A stretch of DNA of 64,000 nt from Anticarsia gemmatalis (GCF_050436995.1 NC_134764.1:9052001-9116000); one strand, 5' to 3'. Counted from the stretch's first letter, positions 37,101 through 48,344 are shown. Program-made: numbers and translations. Notes: a model not told the origin generated them from the sequence alone.

Positions 37101-39407
37101 TTGTATATAACTCTAGGTTGACCACTAACCGTACGACAAACAAACAAAGAAACAAGTATCGGTTAGCTTATTATGGGAAAATTTGTCAGATTTCTTCATA
37201 AATGTACAGTCTCTTTATGCACTGGCCCTTACCATTTAGTTACATAATCCATAAGGTCACTGTCTTTCAAATTAGTAATTTCAAAGTACTGCGGCATCAA
37301 GGTCCTAAGAGTACACATTTTATCTATCTGTATCTTCGTCCTTTCAATAGATCCCTTGCAAGTTAATAGACATCTTTCTATGTAGCCTCTACCTGAAAAT
37401 TACAATAAATGAATGATTATTATTCCACCTGGACAGAAGTGATGCGACGTGATATGAAGGCATGTGAGGTCAAGGAAGACGACGTCAAGGTTAGGGCGAA
37501 GTGGAGGAAGAGTATAAGAAAGGCTGACTCCACAACCATATGGGACAAATAGCCAGAAAGAGAGAGATAGAGAGAGAGAGACATTATCAGAATGAATGAA
37601 CGTAGATTACGAATGAAAGGAGATCATCCATTTTGGGCCTTTTTTCAAAGTAAGCCAACAAAAAAAGTGGCATGTATCGATAGAGCTAGCTATTTCAAGC
37701 AATAGTTAGTATGGCACAAAACCGGTAGGATCGCTTTGAACCGAGTTATACAGGTTTGAAGATTCATAATATTCAAACATGAATTCATTTCTGAAAGTGC
37801 TGTGAAACATAAATAATGATTGATTTTGCTATAATTTACTATCTAAAGCAATTTTGATTGTGAAGCGACCACTCTGAAGTTGATTTAAGGTCGTAAGCTC
37901 ACGTATCAACTCAGAAACGGGTCGTCACCGTATCAACTCGAGCTCATCAGTATTATTTGTATGTAATTCCCTACTGTAACACACTTATCGGAATCGTTAT
38001 GTGATCGCCCCGGCTCACGACGATGGGAGTGGTGCGTATGCGCATTATGCATACACAAGCACCCTACCCTTGAAAGATATACACAGATCACATCAGCACT
38101 GTATAGAAGCGAGGTCAGTTGCTCGATTCTTTACCACTATCGACTACTGGGTTGCCAGTAGTCGATAGTGGTAAAGAAATGGTAGGCTAGCTATAGAAAA
38201 ATTTTGTTTACTTGAAGTAAAACATTAGTAGATATGCAAATCTTGATACCCAGAACAGGTCTTAGATGAGCTAAAAATCCTATTATTAATTGAATTCTTA
38301 TTTTTATTGTGACCTTCAAGTCCTGAAAGAAAAGCCTTGTAAATGACAAATGAGTTCTAGCTGACTATAAAGCTATAATACGTTAATTAGACATTGTTAA
38401 ACATGACATGTGTCATGTGTTCATTATATTTAATAAGTGATGACTCAATGGCTATTCATAATTAATTGGCCATAGTTAAACGGAAAGGATCCAACCCACA
38501 CTATGGGTAAAATGAGTTATGTACACCAAAACACTCCTTGAAGTTAAAATTTTAATATCACGAAAACAATCCAAGTAAAATTCAAACCCACCATGAAGTT
38601 ATAGTCCTGAGTTAGTCCCCAAAGTTAAAGTGATCTGAACTTAAAAGTTAAATATCTCGAAACTACGTCTGTGTGGGTTGGATCGTTTCCGTTTAACTAT
38701 GGCCATATTTATCTATTCGTTCATTAGATTCACCAAAAATCTGATCATTAACAATGTTTTATTGCTTTGCCATTTTATGTAATTTAACGTAAATAATGTT
38801 TTACCTAAACTTCCCTTGCTTCGTTCACATCCATGTATGTTGCAAGTACTACGTACCTGATCTTTACATTTACTTAAGTTTAAAAAAATAATAATCCATT
38901 ACTGTCCCATTGCTGAGCAAAGGTCACTTCCCGTAATGAGGGAGGGGTTAGGCCTTAAGTCCACCACGCCGGCCAAGTGCGGGTCGGGGACTTTGCATGC
39001 CCTCAATAAATGTATTAAACAATTTATTTACTTAACTTTACTTCAAAAATATTATTAAAAATTTAGATGTGAAAGTATAGATGTTTGGATGGATATGTGT
39101 TACTCAATTACTCTAAAACTCCATGAGACTAGAAGCCGACGCCAACATAGTTGCAATGAAGGCTAGGTTGATATAAATTTATCTATCCAACCATCGAAAC
39201 TTTCAAAATTATAATAGCTAATATTAAATTGGTAAAGAGGTAATACTTACTATACTTTTTGACAACAAGATGATCCTGCTTTATCAACCATTCTTCTATA
39301 ATCCTGAGGGCTTCTTCTCTTCTTTCCTCGTCATCAATATTATACTCTTTACGTATGGCTCTTACTACTTCAGGTCCGTAAGATATTACTTTATATTTAG
39401 ATTCCAT
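34165..39407 (-). CDS. CRAL-TRIO lipid-carrier protein, gene 4 of array (group B)
   Basis: Complete 314-residue Sec14-like carrier. Exons are 39407-39251, 37392-37233, 36658-36538, 35925-35791, 35342-35126 and 34319-34165, phases 1,2,0,0,1. The exon 3 donor is GTCAGT, other donors are normal. Motifs are EEWLIKQDH in the N-terminal helices, GSIERTKIQIDKMC in exon 2, FDCCRGYIAIFDS in exon 4, GYGGRIKG followed by Ile202 where group A has His201, LPEEYGG (248-254) and the tail FNEHYMGMPGTFRTM. The first exon is 18 bp shorter than in genes 5 and 6. No signal peptide. No clear TATA box precedes the ATG. Introns hold a SINE, a 239-bp MITE and a perfect hairpin. Ligand unknown; the changed residue in the binding fold suggests it may differ from group A. 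Confidence 0.92.
34655..34768. repeat. Palindromic MITE (family Q), in gene 4 intron 5
   Basis: TTTCTGAGTACATTTAGCGG and TAGTTTATCTATTCAATAGC on the left; GATAAACTACCGC on the right. Arms also match 11000 and 63300. Confidence 0.75.
36095..36288 (-). repeat. tRNA-headed SINE (family A), in gene 4 intron 3
   Basis: Plus-strand ends CTCCCACTAAGAATTGCTC and CACTGCGCCACGAAGGCAGT frame the element. The inner TTGTGGATCGCACAAATGAT and GGGAATCGAACCC are the family A landmarks. Sense relative to gene 4. Confidence 0.8.
36775..36970. repeat. Candidate interspersed repeat in gene 4 intron 2
   Basis: GC-richer than its surroundings, with GAATCTACCACTAGCTCGG and GTAGAGCCTTATGAGAAGAG, reminiscent of a common lepidopteran repeat. 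Open frames of about 100 codons exist on both strands, which is what a GC-richer insert gives. Only one copy in the window, so the call is soft. Confidence 0.35.
38127..38178. repeat. Perfect 24-bp hairpin, minimal family P derivative, gene 4 intron 1
   Basis: Arms 38127-38150 and 38155-38178 are exact complements with a 4-base loop. The arm sequence TTTACCACTATCGACTACTG is the terminal part of the family P MITE, so this is an element reduced to its two tips. Confidence 0.9.
38467..38705. mobile_element. 239-bp MITE in gene 4 intron 1
   Basis: Terminal inverted repeats of about 35 bp: TGGCCATAGTTAAACGGAAA on the left, continuing to CAACCCACAC, and the complement ending TTCCGTTTAACTATGGCCA on the right, with only one or two mismatches. 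The interior is AT-rich and noncoding. Target duplication is not clear. High arm identity suggests a young insertion. Confidence 0.85.
38880..39012 (-). repeat. SINE B tail fragment in gene 4 intron 1
   Basis: Reverse of the family B 3' body: ACTGTCCCATTGCTGAGCAA, GTAATGAGGGAGGGGTTAGG, then GGACTTTGCATGCCCTCAAT. No head, so 5'-truncated. Confidence 0.75.
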
Positions 39408-40117
39408 GCTTCTTATTACTATTTCAAACTAGAGAGGTTTTCGAAATTGATATTATTTTATTGGTTTGTAGATACTTTAGCGCAGTGACAAAGTTTGAGC
39501 TTTATGTTTAAAAAATATTTTATTATTTTGACACTAGGAAACCATCTGCCTGAATCTTAACAAATTATACACTACACCCGAGAATCACTTTATCTATTAG
39601 TGAAAACCGCATAAAGAACTATTTAGTAGAATTTGAGTTTGTTGCAATCTCTCCGACAGACGCAGAAGTGGAATTTAATTTATAAATACGTAGTGATATT
39701 AAATTAAGTTTAAATTTACAAAGTCACCGATCTTCTCACCAAGTTACTATAAGACTGCGATACGGAAATTAACTCAGACTTCTTAAACCCAGTTATTTTA
39801 TTACCTTATTTGTCAGTGTTAATTTAGTTTTCTTTTATTTCGTATATATTTTATGAATAGAACATGAAGATTTTTCAATAATACATAGACGTTTTTAAAT
39901 TTTATTTTTAAATTCACAATTTAACGACAGAGCCAACTTAACTGAAAATGATAACTGTGTTAAATTTAGATAAGTTGGTAAAGTTAAAGTTAACTATTTA
40001 TAAAAACTATTTCTCATAATTAATTACAAAACCAAAAAACTATTTTCAAAAAAGTTACGCGACAGTCACATCCTGTATAGAGATGTCATTTATTTCATTA
40101 AACTATGCATATTCAGG

Positions 40118-40275
40118 AGCCCGATTCTCTGCTAGTATTGAGTATCGAAAAACCGGCTAGCTGTCGAAAAATTTTGTATAAAAATCTGATCAGCGCCTCT
40201 AGCGGACATCGTAGAAATTATTTTTGCAGTACATTTTAAATGTCAAACTCTCGATACTCGATGATTCCAATTGTA
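40118..40275. repeat. Palindromic MITE (family P), partial
   Basis: GATTCTCTGCTAGTATTGAG, ACCGGCTAGCTGTCG, GATCAGCGCCTCTAGCGG and ACATTTTAAATGTCAAACTC match the 32540 and 46336 copies. Lies between genes 4 and 5. Confidence 0.7.
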
Positions 40276-40290
40276 GAGAATCGCACTACG

Positions 40291-40520
40291 GACCGTTGTG
40301 TAAAGGACTGCTAATCAGGAAGTATCAGGTTCGATTTCCAGGTCAAGCAGAGTTGTCGGGTGTTGCAGTAATTTTAGAGTTTTACCAAAAATAGTAGTCC
40401 GGAGTTGTGGGAAGTGGCCAATAAACTTATAGACCCGCCCCCTATTACATGAAACTAACATTGTTTAGAGTAAATCGTGGGTGTATTTCAACCTCTACTT
40501 ACTCCTTCGGTTATAACTGG
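40291..40520 (+). repeat. tRNA-headed SINE (family C)
   Basis: Head with GGTTCGATTTCCAGGTC B box, then AGTTGTCGGGTGTTGCAG, AGTAGTCCGGAGTTGTG, CCCGCCCCCTATTACATG and AATCGTGGGTGTATTTC. An uninterrupted reference for the broken copy at 27665. Confidence 0.75.
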
Positions 40521-40856
40521 CGTGATATTATAATGATATATGTATGTAACGAAAAGCTAGATTTTTACAGCAACCAATTTTGTTAGGAACGGGGTTCTCA
40601 GACTACATATTTTTGCCAGCAATATATTTATTAGTTCATTGTATTTTTAATCAGGTAGGCACACATAATCTGACTGTTTTAAACCGTTGTCAAGCCAAAC
40701 AAGTTTACTTTTAGTAATTAAGTACTTTATATGAATAACGCATTGTGCTTGTAGATATACATATATATATGTTAACGGAAATGTATGTAATCCGTCATTG
40801 TATAAAACTCCTAGGAAATGTATATGATTTCTAAAATGTGAAATAAATTATGTTAG

Positions 40857-41022
40857 GTCCCACCATCGTGATAAAACCTTGCATGCGTCAAATTTGTTGA
40901 ATACATTTATTGAGGTCATGCAAAGTCCCCGACCCGCACTTGGCCATCGTGGTGGACTCAAGGCCCTTCCCCTCGTTTGGGAGGAGACCCTTGCCCTGCA
41001 GTGGGACAGTAACGGGTTAAAA
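40857..41022 (+). repeat. SINE B body, head missing
   Basis: CATCGTGATAAAACCTTGCA, TTTATTGAGGTCATGCAAAG, CACTTGGCCATCGTGG and CAGTGGGACAGTAACGGG. Truncated at its 5' side as expected for retroposition. Confidence 0.8.
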
Positions 41023-41476
41023 AATAGTATGAATTCTGCAATTTTAGCTTTGCAATTATATTTAACGGACCTCAATACTTTTATAACTGTCGTGGGAAAT
41101 AATTAAACACATTATACTTATTTTATAATTATTTTTCCAATGATCAGGTGAATTCTTTATTTATAAGATTGCATTGATAAGGTTTACAGGTTTATCCCCA
41201 ACACAATATTATTGTTTACTACCCAACATCGCAGTTTTGTACAGTCAGCTCCAAAAGTCGCTGAAAATATTCAATCTTTCGAAACCTTATATTTGTAGTA
41301 TTGCATATTATTCCATCGAGAAAACATCTGACGGTGATCAAAATGATTAATTCCAATTAATTCTACCTGATTTTGTTCATAAATATTTGTTGAAATTTGG
41401 TAATAAAGAGGTTTTGAAAATATGAAGGTGTAAAGCGACTTATGGGGCTGACTGTACGTTCAAACTTATTATTAAG

Positions 41477-41731
41477 CTAGCTGACCCGCGCAACTTCGCT
41501 TGCGTCCACATAAAAGAATTGGTCAACATTTTCCCCGTTTTTGTAACATTTTTTACTGGTACTCTGCTCCTGTCGGTCTTAGCGTGAAGATATAGCTTAT
41601 AGCCTTCCTCGATAAATGGGCTAACTAAAAATGAAAGAATTTTTCGGATCGGACCAGTAGTTCCTGAGATTAGCGCGTATAAACAAACAAACAAACAAAC
41701 AAACTTTTCAGCTTTATAATATTAGCATAGA
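41477..41731 (-). mobile_element. Non-autonomous Helitron (H4) 16 bp past the gene 5 stop
   Basis: CTAGCTGACCCGCG and CGCAACTTCGCTTGCG mark the 3' end at left; (CAAA)n, TCAGCTTTATAATATTAGC and ATAGA mark the 5' end at right. The gene 5 stop codon ends at 41748, so this element supplies essentially all proximal 3' UTR of gene 5, in the same orientation. Confidence 0.9.
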
Positions 41732-41747
41732 TTATTGTTGTAAAATC

Positions 41748-44700
41748 TTAATCTAAACTCAAAGTTCTGAATGTTCCTGGCATCCCCATATATTTCTCGT
41801 TGAAAGAGTCTGTACATCTTTTTGATTCGTCTGTAGTGGCCTTCCTCATCTCAGTAAGCAGCTGTGTCAGTTCATTTGATTGTAATACTTCCATGGTATT
41901 ATCTGAAAATAAGCAATTGTATATTATTAAAGCGAAAGTTTAGTTGTGTAGATGTTTGTGAGTCAATCAAGCTAAAGTTGCTAAATGATTGGAGGAAGAA
42001 AACATTTTGACAACTTAACGTGGAACAAGGTCAAACCAATTACGATTACATATATATATAAAAATCACGCCTTTTTCCCATAGGGATAAGCGAGGACCAG
42101 GCAACGTCACTTGTAACAATCCATACAAACTTCATTAACTTCATTCACATCCATACATCTATCATACAATTCTGTTACCTGACCTTTTTGTAAGATATCA
42201 CAATTATGGTTACTTACTATGTATTTTCTCCATTGATATTTCAGGGCCTCCATATTCTTCCGGCAAAACATTTTCATCAATAAAACCCTTCAATGCTTCC
42301 CTTGAACTGATAACATGTAATCTTTCACCCAGTTTCTTAGTTAAAACTGTTTTCAGTAGTTTGATGAAACCTTCAATGAATTTCGAAGCTGTTATAAATA
42401 TTACGCCTTTAACTCTTATACCGTAACCTTCCTGAAAATAACATGAAAATAACGATTACATACATAAAATCACGCCGTCTTCCCACACGTACTAGAGATT
42501 AGAAGAGATCGCCATTTGGTACGATCCTTACAATTCCTTTTGCTCCCCTTATATAAAGATAATATTTTATCTATCTTAATAATATAAAGCTGAAGATTTT
42601 GTTTGTTTGAATTCTGTAATCTCAGGAACTACTGGTTCAAATTGAAAAAAACAATCATTCAAGTTAAAATCAAAGTTCGTTTATTTTCAGAATTAAACAT
42701 AATAATATATTTTATGTTTGTGCAACATCATTATTTAAGGGATTAAATTAGGGGAAAAGAAATACACATACATTAGTTAAGCTCACAACAAAAAAATATT
42801 ACACCCCTCATTTTTTTCGGGGGCTAAAACTTACCGTGGCTATAGGTATAACTTGCTGATATTCATATAAACTCATATTTGCTAAGCATTCGACTCTTGT
42901 ATCATAGTAGTCAAAAACCAAGCTGACACCTCGAGAATAGTCGTTAGACCTTAAATATTCTACTGTCTGAAATGAAAAAACACATTTTTAGAGTTCCGTA
43001 TTTCAACGACTTAAAACGACCCTATTAAAGCTCTGAGGCAGTTATTAAGAGCAGTGATAGCCGAGTGGTATAAGTTAGTACCTCCCACGCAAGTGGTTGC
43101 AGGTTCGAACGAACAACACACCAATGACTTTTCGAAGTTATGTGTGTATTAGAAATAATAATCACTTCTTTTTTATGGTGGAGGAAAACATTGTGATGCG
43201 ACCATGCATGCCTGAAAGATTTTTGGAGCAGTGCTTGATCGGCCAGCGTGGCCGCGAGCTCATAAAGGGAGGAGACTCTTTCCCAGCAGTAGGACAGTAA
43301 TTGATTAAATTTATTAAATACTAGAGGCCACCCGCGGCTTCGTCCGCGTGGAAACCCTTCCCGTGTTAATCCCAATTCATCGGGAACTCCGGGATAAAAA
43401 GTTATGTGGTTTTTTAGGTCTTTAGCTACCTATATACCAAATTTCATCGTAATCGGTTCAGTAGTATTTGCGTAAAGGAGTAACAAACATTCCAAAATAC
43501 ATTCTGACTAAATATCGCATTTATAATATTAGTAGGATATTAGTACGATATAACAATACTCACTGCAACCATGACATGCAAGAATAACGAATAATTAGCC
43601 GCGCTTAGTGCTGCGTTTGGGTGAACCTTCATGAGTACCACCCTGTGGTATTCTTTAGTCAATTTTGGCAGAAACCCATAGTATCTGAAAAATATAATCT
43701 AAAATAAATAAAATAAATTGAACCCATTACGGTCCCACTACTGGGCAAAGTTCTCCTCCCGTAATGAGGGAGGGGTTAGGCCTTGAGTCCACCACGGTGG
43801 CCAAGTGCTCAATAAATGTATTAAACAAATTTTTAGGCATGCAAGCTTTCCTCACGATGTTTTCCTACACCGTTGGAGCATGTGATAATTATTTCTAATA
43901 CACACATAACTTCGAAAAGTCATTAGTGTGTTGCCTCGGGTTCGAACCTGCGGTTTGCGTGGGAGGTGTCAACTTATACCAATCGGCTAAAAAATAAAGT
44001 AATAAATAAAAAATATTATCGGACAACATAAAAACATTAGGGTAGTAATTTTAATAATGAATGAGTTGTGTTAGTACCTACTCATATACTACGAAGGATT
44101 TAGTTATGTTAATTAAATGGCTAATATGTGGACATTCCCCACTATCAGCTTTAAGTAATAAGTATAAGCTGCCATAATAACTTTTGCAGGAGATATGAAA
44201 CGGAAAATCTATTAATTTATAAAAGACGCTCAATATATTATTCTGATTTTAGCGCAATTTTTCTATAATGGTTCTATTATAGAATAGTTTGACCCCGCTC
44301 TAAATATTTTTTTACGGCAATTTAAGTTCCGCCATGAATAATGTTAGTTCCATGTAATAAGAGACCCATTCCCATTGACCGTACACGTTACTAAACCCTT
44401 AGCTACTATTGAGAAATTTTCTTATATAACAGATAATATATTATGAACAGTATACATACATGCCTGACCCGGCAAACAAACCCGAGCCTTTAAATTCAGC
44501 AGTCGGATAACATATAGGCAGTTACTTATTTTTAGTAAAAGTTATAAATACGTTTTGCTATGTAAAACATCGCTGGACCGATTTGGCTAATTTTGGTCTT
44601 GAATTATTTGTGGAAGTCCGGAGAAGGTGTGAAAGGTGAACAAATTTGAAAATGCGCAGTATTAAAAAAAAATGTGAGAAGAGCTACGCGGGTCAGCTAG

Positions 44701-47285
44701 ACTTATATATAAAATTTTCATGTCACAATGTTAGTTACCGTACTCCTCCGAAACGTTACTCGTTAGCGCGTTTCCGTCACAAACAAATTATTTACTATTG
44801 TATGATTGTATGAAGATAATTATGTTCTTGACGTAGGCGCAAACGACAATTAATTTAATTAGCTAGATATCAACGTCAAGCAGATCGTTATTTTATGATA
44901 AACAGCCTAAAGATAAAAAATTGTTACACAACAAAAAAAATACTTCGAATTGAAAAACTGCTTTAGTAGCATCGAGAACAAACTTTAACATGACGTTAAC
45001 GTACGAATCGTGGTTTAAAAGAGATCTCATTAAGTTAGTCAAAACTGAAATTACTGTTAATAGGACCATTTAGAAAGAAATTTTTTTTTAATAAAAAGTA
45101 CTTACCATTAAAATCGGTCCTCCTAATAAAAAGCCACGCTTCTCCTTTTTTACAGTCTGTTAAAAAACTGCCACTTAATTTCCTACTATACCTAAAATTT
45201 TAGTTTATTCTTGTTTATTAGTATTATTATATTTTACTGTTGGATTTGACTAGTAGCGTGTGATATTAAAACTACATAAATTGATTAGATTATTGGGAAA
45301 TAATCTAGGAGCGCTGATTTAAAAAAAAAATATATTGCTGTCAAATTTCCTTCAAACCACGGTATAAAATTAATCTATGCCCATCCATTATTTCGTTAAT
45401 TTACGAAGCAATATTTATCTAGTAAATATACAAAAAGCAACCACGATCTTTTGTTTCGACTCCAAAGGTAATAAAGTAGCATGTCTTTAGCGCGTGATAG
45501 AATATGTAGCCTTGACAATTTTCCAACGTTTATTTCCTTCAACGTAAGAGTAAGTAAAAATCGCACAAAAATAATGCGAAAGTTTGCAGAGACTTCACAT
45601 AAAACTACTGAAGACGTTGATTAAACTAAACAATATTTTTAAAAATCCTTCTATCAAAATATCAGAGTGAAAGCAAATAGCCGAGTGGTATTAGTCGATA
45701 CCTCCCACGCAAGAGGTCGACTATTCGAATCCGTGGCACCTCACCAACTTTTGAAGTTATGTATGAATTATAAGTAATTATCACTTGTTCCAACGGTGAA
45801 GGAAAACATCGTGTTGTAACCTTGCATGCCTGAGAGTTATTTGATACAGTTCTTGAAGGTATGAAAAGTCCACAACCCACGCAATCGGCTAATGTAGTGG
45901 ATTCAAGGCCTAAGCCCGCCCTCATTACGGGAGGAGACCCTTGCCCAGCAGTGGGACAGAAAGGAATCGCTTTTTTATCCTAATTTCGAAGTGAGTCGGC
46001 AAGTTGTTTCGTAAACTATATTATTTATAAATTATATGTAAAAAGGAAAAGAAATACATACTTACCCTGTACTAAATAAATCGTCAATATCATCGCGTTT
46101 GAAATCAACGATCTCAAAATATTTTGGCATCAAAGTCTTTATGGTACAAATTCTGTCAATTTGCTTTTTAGCCCTTTCCAGCGAGCCTTTACTTGTGATT
46201 ATAGTCCTATCGATGTAGCCCTTACCTGTAAAATGTACGTTTTAGTAAGGTTAATCTCAAAACACATACCGTCTTGCTAATTTTATAAACGTCGTGGAAT
46301 ATATGTAACGCAATTTTCTATACTTGGTACAGTACCTCGATTCTCTACCACTATCGACTACCGACAACCGGCTAGCTATCGAAATTTTGACATTTAGAAT
46401 GTACTGCCAAAATATTTCCTATGACACCCGTCAGAGGCGCTGATCAGATTTTTATACAAAACTCGATGACAGGTCGGTTGTCGGTAGTCAATAGTAATAG
46501 AGAATTGAGCTACTGTTGAGTATCGAGAGTTTGACATTTAAAATGTACTGCCAAAATAATTCCTACGCAGCACGGTAAAGGCGCTTAACAGATTTTTGTG
46601 TAAAATTTATTTATAGTTAGCCGGTTGTCGGTAGTCAAAAATAGTAGAGAATTAAGCTACGAATCAGTTATACGGTGATTTGTCACTTTTAATATTTTTT
46701 TACTTTATATGAGTAAAAAAGTTAAATAACTGTATAACTAATCAAAGCCCGCACGACGTTTATTAGAGAGACCATTAACAATGAATAATTATTATTTTAA
46801 AATACGTTAATATTTTTTTTTTACTTTTTTCTCAAACGCAAACACATTTTTTTTGATGAGATAATTTTGCAGAATTATTCAGAAAAAAAAATACTTTCAA
46901 TTCAGACTTCAATATCGTACAAACCATTAATAATTAATCAGTACTAATCACTACTGGGATTATAATTTTCATTTAAGATTATCTGGACTTGTACATTAAA
47001 ATTAAATTACAAAAGTTATCGTAGGTATGTTATTTTTTTTTTAAATTATTTCTGTAAAAATATTTTTTTTTCACGTAAACCCATAATTTTAAATGTGTAT
47101 AAAAACTCACTGAAATCCTTCTTGTTGAAATGATCTTGACTTTTAATCCATTTATCTATTATCGCGATGGCTTCTTCTCTCTCTGATTTTTTATGTATAT
47201 TAAATTCCTTTCTTATTTCTTCAACCACTTCAGGTGCAAATTTTATCATTTGATTATCAGGTTCAACTATGTATTCTGCGTCCAT
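41748..47285 (-). CDS. CRAL-TRIO lipid-carrier protein, gene 5 of array (group B)
   Basis: Complete 318-residue Sec14-like carrier. Exons are 47285-47111, 46225-46066, 43684-43564, 42966-42835, 42431-42218 and 41902-41748, phases 1,2,0,0,1, GT/AG throughout. Motifs are DKWIKSQDHF (45-54), TSKGSLERAKKQIDRIC in exon 2, NDYSRGVSLVFDY in exon 4 (Ser for the usual Cys), GYGIRVKG followed by Ile207 in place of the group A His, LPEEYGG (252-258), and the tail FNEKYMGMPGTFRTL. Exon 4 is three bases shorter than in genes 4 and 6. Introns 2 and 3 hold four SINEs and a Helitron; two family B SINEs flank exon 3 in opposite orientations. A Helitron follows the stop by 16 bp. It is the most diverged group B member in exon 4. 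Confidence 0.92.
42570..42660 (+). mobile_element. Helitron 5' fragment in gene 5 intron 4-5 region
   Basis: TCTATCTTAATAATATAAAG, CTGAAGATTTTGTTTG, AATCTCAGGAACTACTGG. Only the first third of the element is present, in intron 4 of gene 5. Confidence 0.65.
43053..43318 (+). repeat. tRNA-headed SINE (family B), gene 5 intron 3
   Basis: GTGATAGCCGAGTGGTATAA, CAAGTGGTTGCAGGTTCGAA, ACACCAATGACTTTTCGAAG and TTTCCCAGCAGTAGGACAGT, with a deletion in the middle. Antisense to gene 5. It is inverted relative to the copy at 43718 across exon 3. Confidence 0.8.
43321..43537 (-). mobile_element. Helitron-like element (third family), gene 5 intron 3
   Basis: The left end CTAGAGGCCACCC is followed by hairpin CCGCGGCTTCGTCCGCG; the right end TTATAATATTAGTAGGA gives a TC start on the minus strand. 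The interior has CGGGAACTCCGGGATAAAAA and CCAAATTTCATCGTAATCGG. It abuts the SINE at 43318 directly. Confidence 0.7.
43718..43992 (-). repeat. tRNA-headed SINE (family B), inverted, gene 5 intron 2
   Basis: Reverse reading of the family: CATTACGGTCCCACTACTGG, GTAATGAGGGAGGGGTTAGG, TCCTCACGATGTTTTCC, CACTAATG-type stretch, GGGTTCGAACCTG and CAATCGGCT. Sense to gene 5, 34 bp upstream of exon 3. Confidence 0.85.
44303..44520 (-). repeat. tRNA-headed SINE (family C), inverted, gene 5 intron 2
   Basis: AATGTTAGTTCCATGTAATA, GAGACCCATTCCCATTG and CGTACACGTTACTAA are the family C body in reverse. The worn head lies near 44500 (CCCGAGCC, CAGTCGG). Confidence 0.65.
44530..44700 (+). mobile_element. 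Helitron-like remnant, gene 5 intron 2
   Basis: CATCGCTGGACCGATTTGGC, AATTATTTGTGGAAGTCC and the end GAGCTACGCGGGTCAGCTAG. The end matches the main Helitron terminus, while the interior resembles 27335. Start not defined. Confidence 0.5.
45666..45975 (+). repeat. tRNA-headed SINE (family B), gene 5 intron 2
   Basis: CAAATAGCCGAGTGGTATTA, AAGAGGTCGACTATTCGAAT, GTGAAGGAAAACATCGTG, GTAGTGGATTCAAGGCC and CAGCAGTGGGACAGAAAGG. Nearly complete, antisense to the gene. Confidence 0.85.
46336..46660. repeat. Composite palindromic MITE (family P), gene 5 intron 1
   Basis: CTACCACTATCGACTACCGA and CAACCGGCTAGCTATCG on the left pair with CGGTTGTCGGTAGTCAATAG near 46470. A second half-element follows with the same inner block and another CCGGTTGTCGGTAGTC near 46622. 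One left arm and two right arms imply duplication or nesting. Confidence 0.8.
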
Positions 47286-47954
47286 ATTTTTTCAATATTT
47301 TTCCTCCTTCAAATGTTAATCAACTTTAGGATTACACAAAATAGTATTTTTACTATTATAAAACCGTTTTTAATTTGGTAAGGTATTTTTTTATTTATAA
47401 TTATTTATCCAAGTTGTTACAATTAGGTTTTAGCTCTAGAAAGAACTTTGATACACTGATATTAATTTTGAATTAACAATACCTTCTTCTACGACGGTCT
47501 TTTTGATTTTAATCTTGACTATAATTGGGACTTGTTTAGAGCAAACACACACATATACAGGCACACACACTGCGATGGATGTTTACAGAAGCGACGTAAA
47601 ACCTTTTGAAATTTTATCACTCGTTAATTATATACTTTTTTACATATTTAGAGTTCCGTTTGACAAATCAGGTATTTTTGGAATATATTTCGGTTTTGAT
47701 GATTTTTATTTTGTAATTTTATCGCTATTTACATATGTATTTTTGAGATTCTTAATATTAGCTCGTCTTTTTTGTCTGTAGGTTGTCTTTTTTGGAATCT
47801 AAATATTAGCTTTTATTTCCTAAATATCGTTCAGAATAGTGGAATGACCTGTTGAAACTACAAAGTAAAAAAATGCTTTTTGTAATTAATTATTTTTTGT
47901 TTTCTTCCAGCGACCCACATTCCCGTCTCCACCTATATTATGCACGGAGGTTGC

Positions 47955-48185
47955 GCTCACCGGTCGGTAAACGATCTGTGGGTTAAGCAACCCTTGGCGC
48001 GGTCATTGTATAGATGGATGACCGCATAACGGTATTTGAGCTGGGCGTCTCCGTGGTTTGGAGGGTACGTAAAAAGTCGGTCCCGGCTTTTGTCTACTAA
48101 GATTACAGTCGTTAAGCCACGTCAAAGACCTCTCAGGCGGCTTGAACAACTTTGACACTAGGTTGACCACTAGCCATACTACAAA
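47955..48185 (+). repeat. 5S-rRNA-derived SINE, best copy
   Basis: GTTGCGCTCACCGGTCGGTA, AACGATCTGTGGGTTAAGC, AACCCTTGGCGCGGTCATTG and GATGGATGACCGC closely follow the 3' half of 5S rRNA with its internal control region. The tail CACGTCAAAGACCTCTC and GTTGACCACTAGCC is shared with 31213 and 54890. Between genes 5 and 6. Confidence 0.82.
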
Positions 48186-48344
48186 AAAACAACCTATATA
48201 CCAGATTCCTACACCACTAACCCGCATCCCCACCATTGTCCAAATTTCCTGGCCCCTTTCCAATTAAGCGTAGGATTCTCATGCCGGGTTCACATCAGGC
48301 AGGCTGCCAGTTGTCAAAACATCAGTTTTTTTTTTTGGTGTAGT

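Noticed and set aside
36735..37110. Overlapping 100-codon open frames on both strands
   Set aside because: They lie in gene 4 intron 2, overlap each other, show no domain, and sit in a GC-richer stretch that looks like a repeat.
37553..37583. AG-rich tract as a regulatory GAGA site
   Set aside because: A plain (AG)n microsatellite deep in gene 4 intron 1 beside a repeat tail; nothing supports a regulatory role.
43025..43375. 116-codon open frame on the minus strand
   Set aside because: It reads through SINE B and the adjoining Helitron in gene 5 intron 3.
47503..47781. 92-codon open frame rich in Phe, Ile and Leu, membrane-like
   Set aside because: AT-rich DNA gives such hydrophobic frames by chance; no start context, conserved motif or homolog in the array.
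47955..48030. Apparent 5S rRNA gene
   Set aside because: Only the internal-promoter half resembles 5S and it is fused to a repeated SINE body, so it is not a functional rRNA gene.
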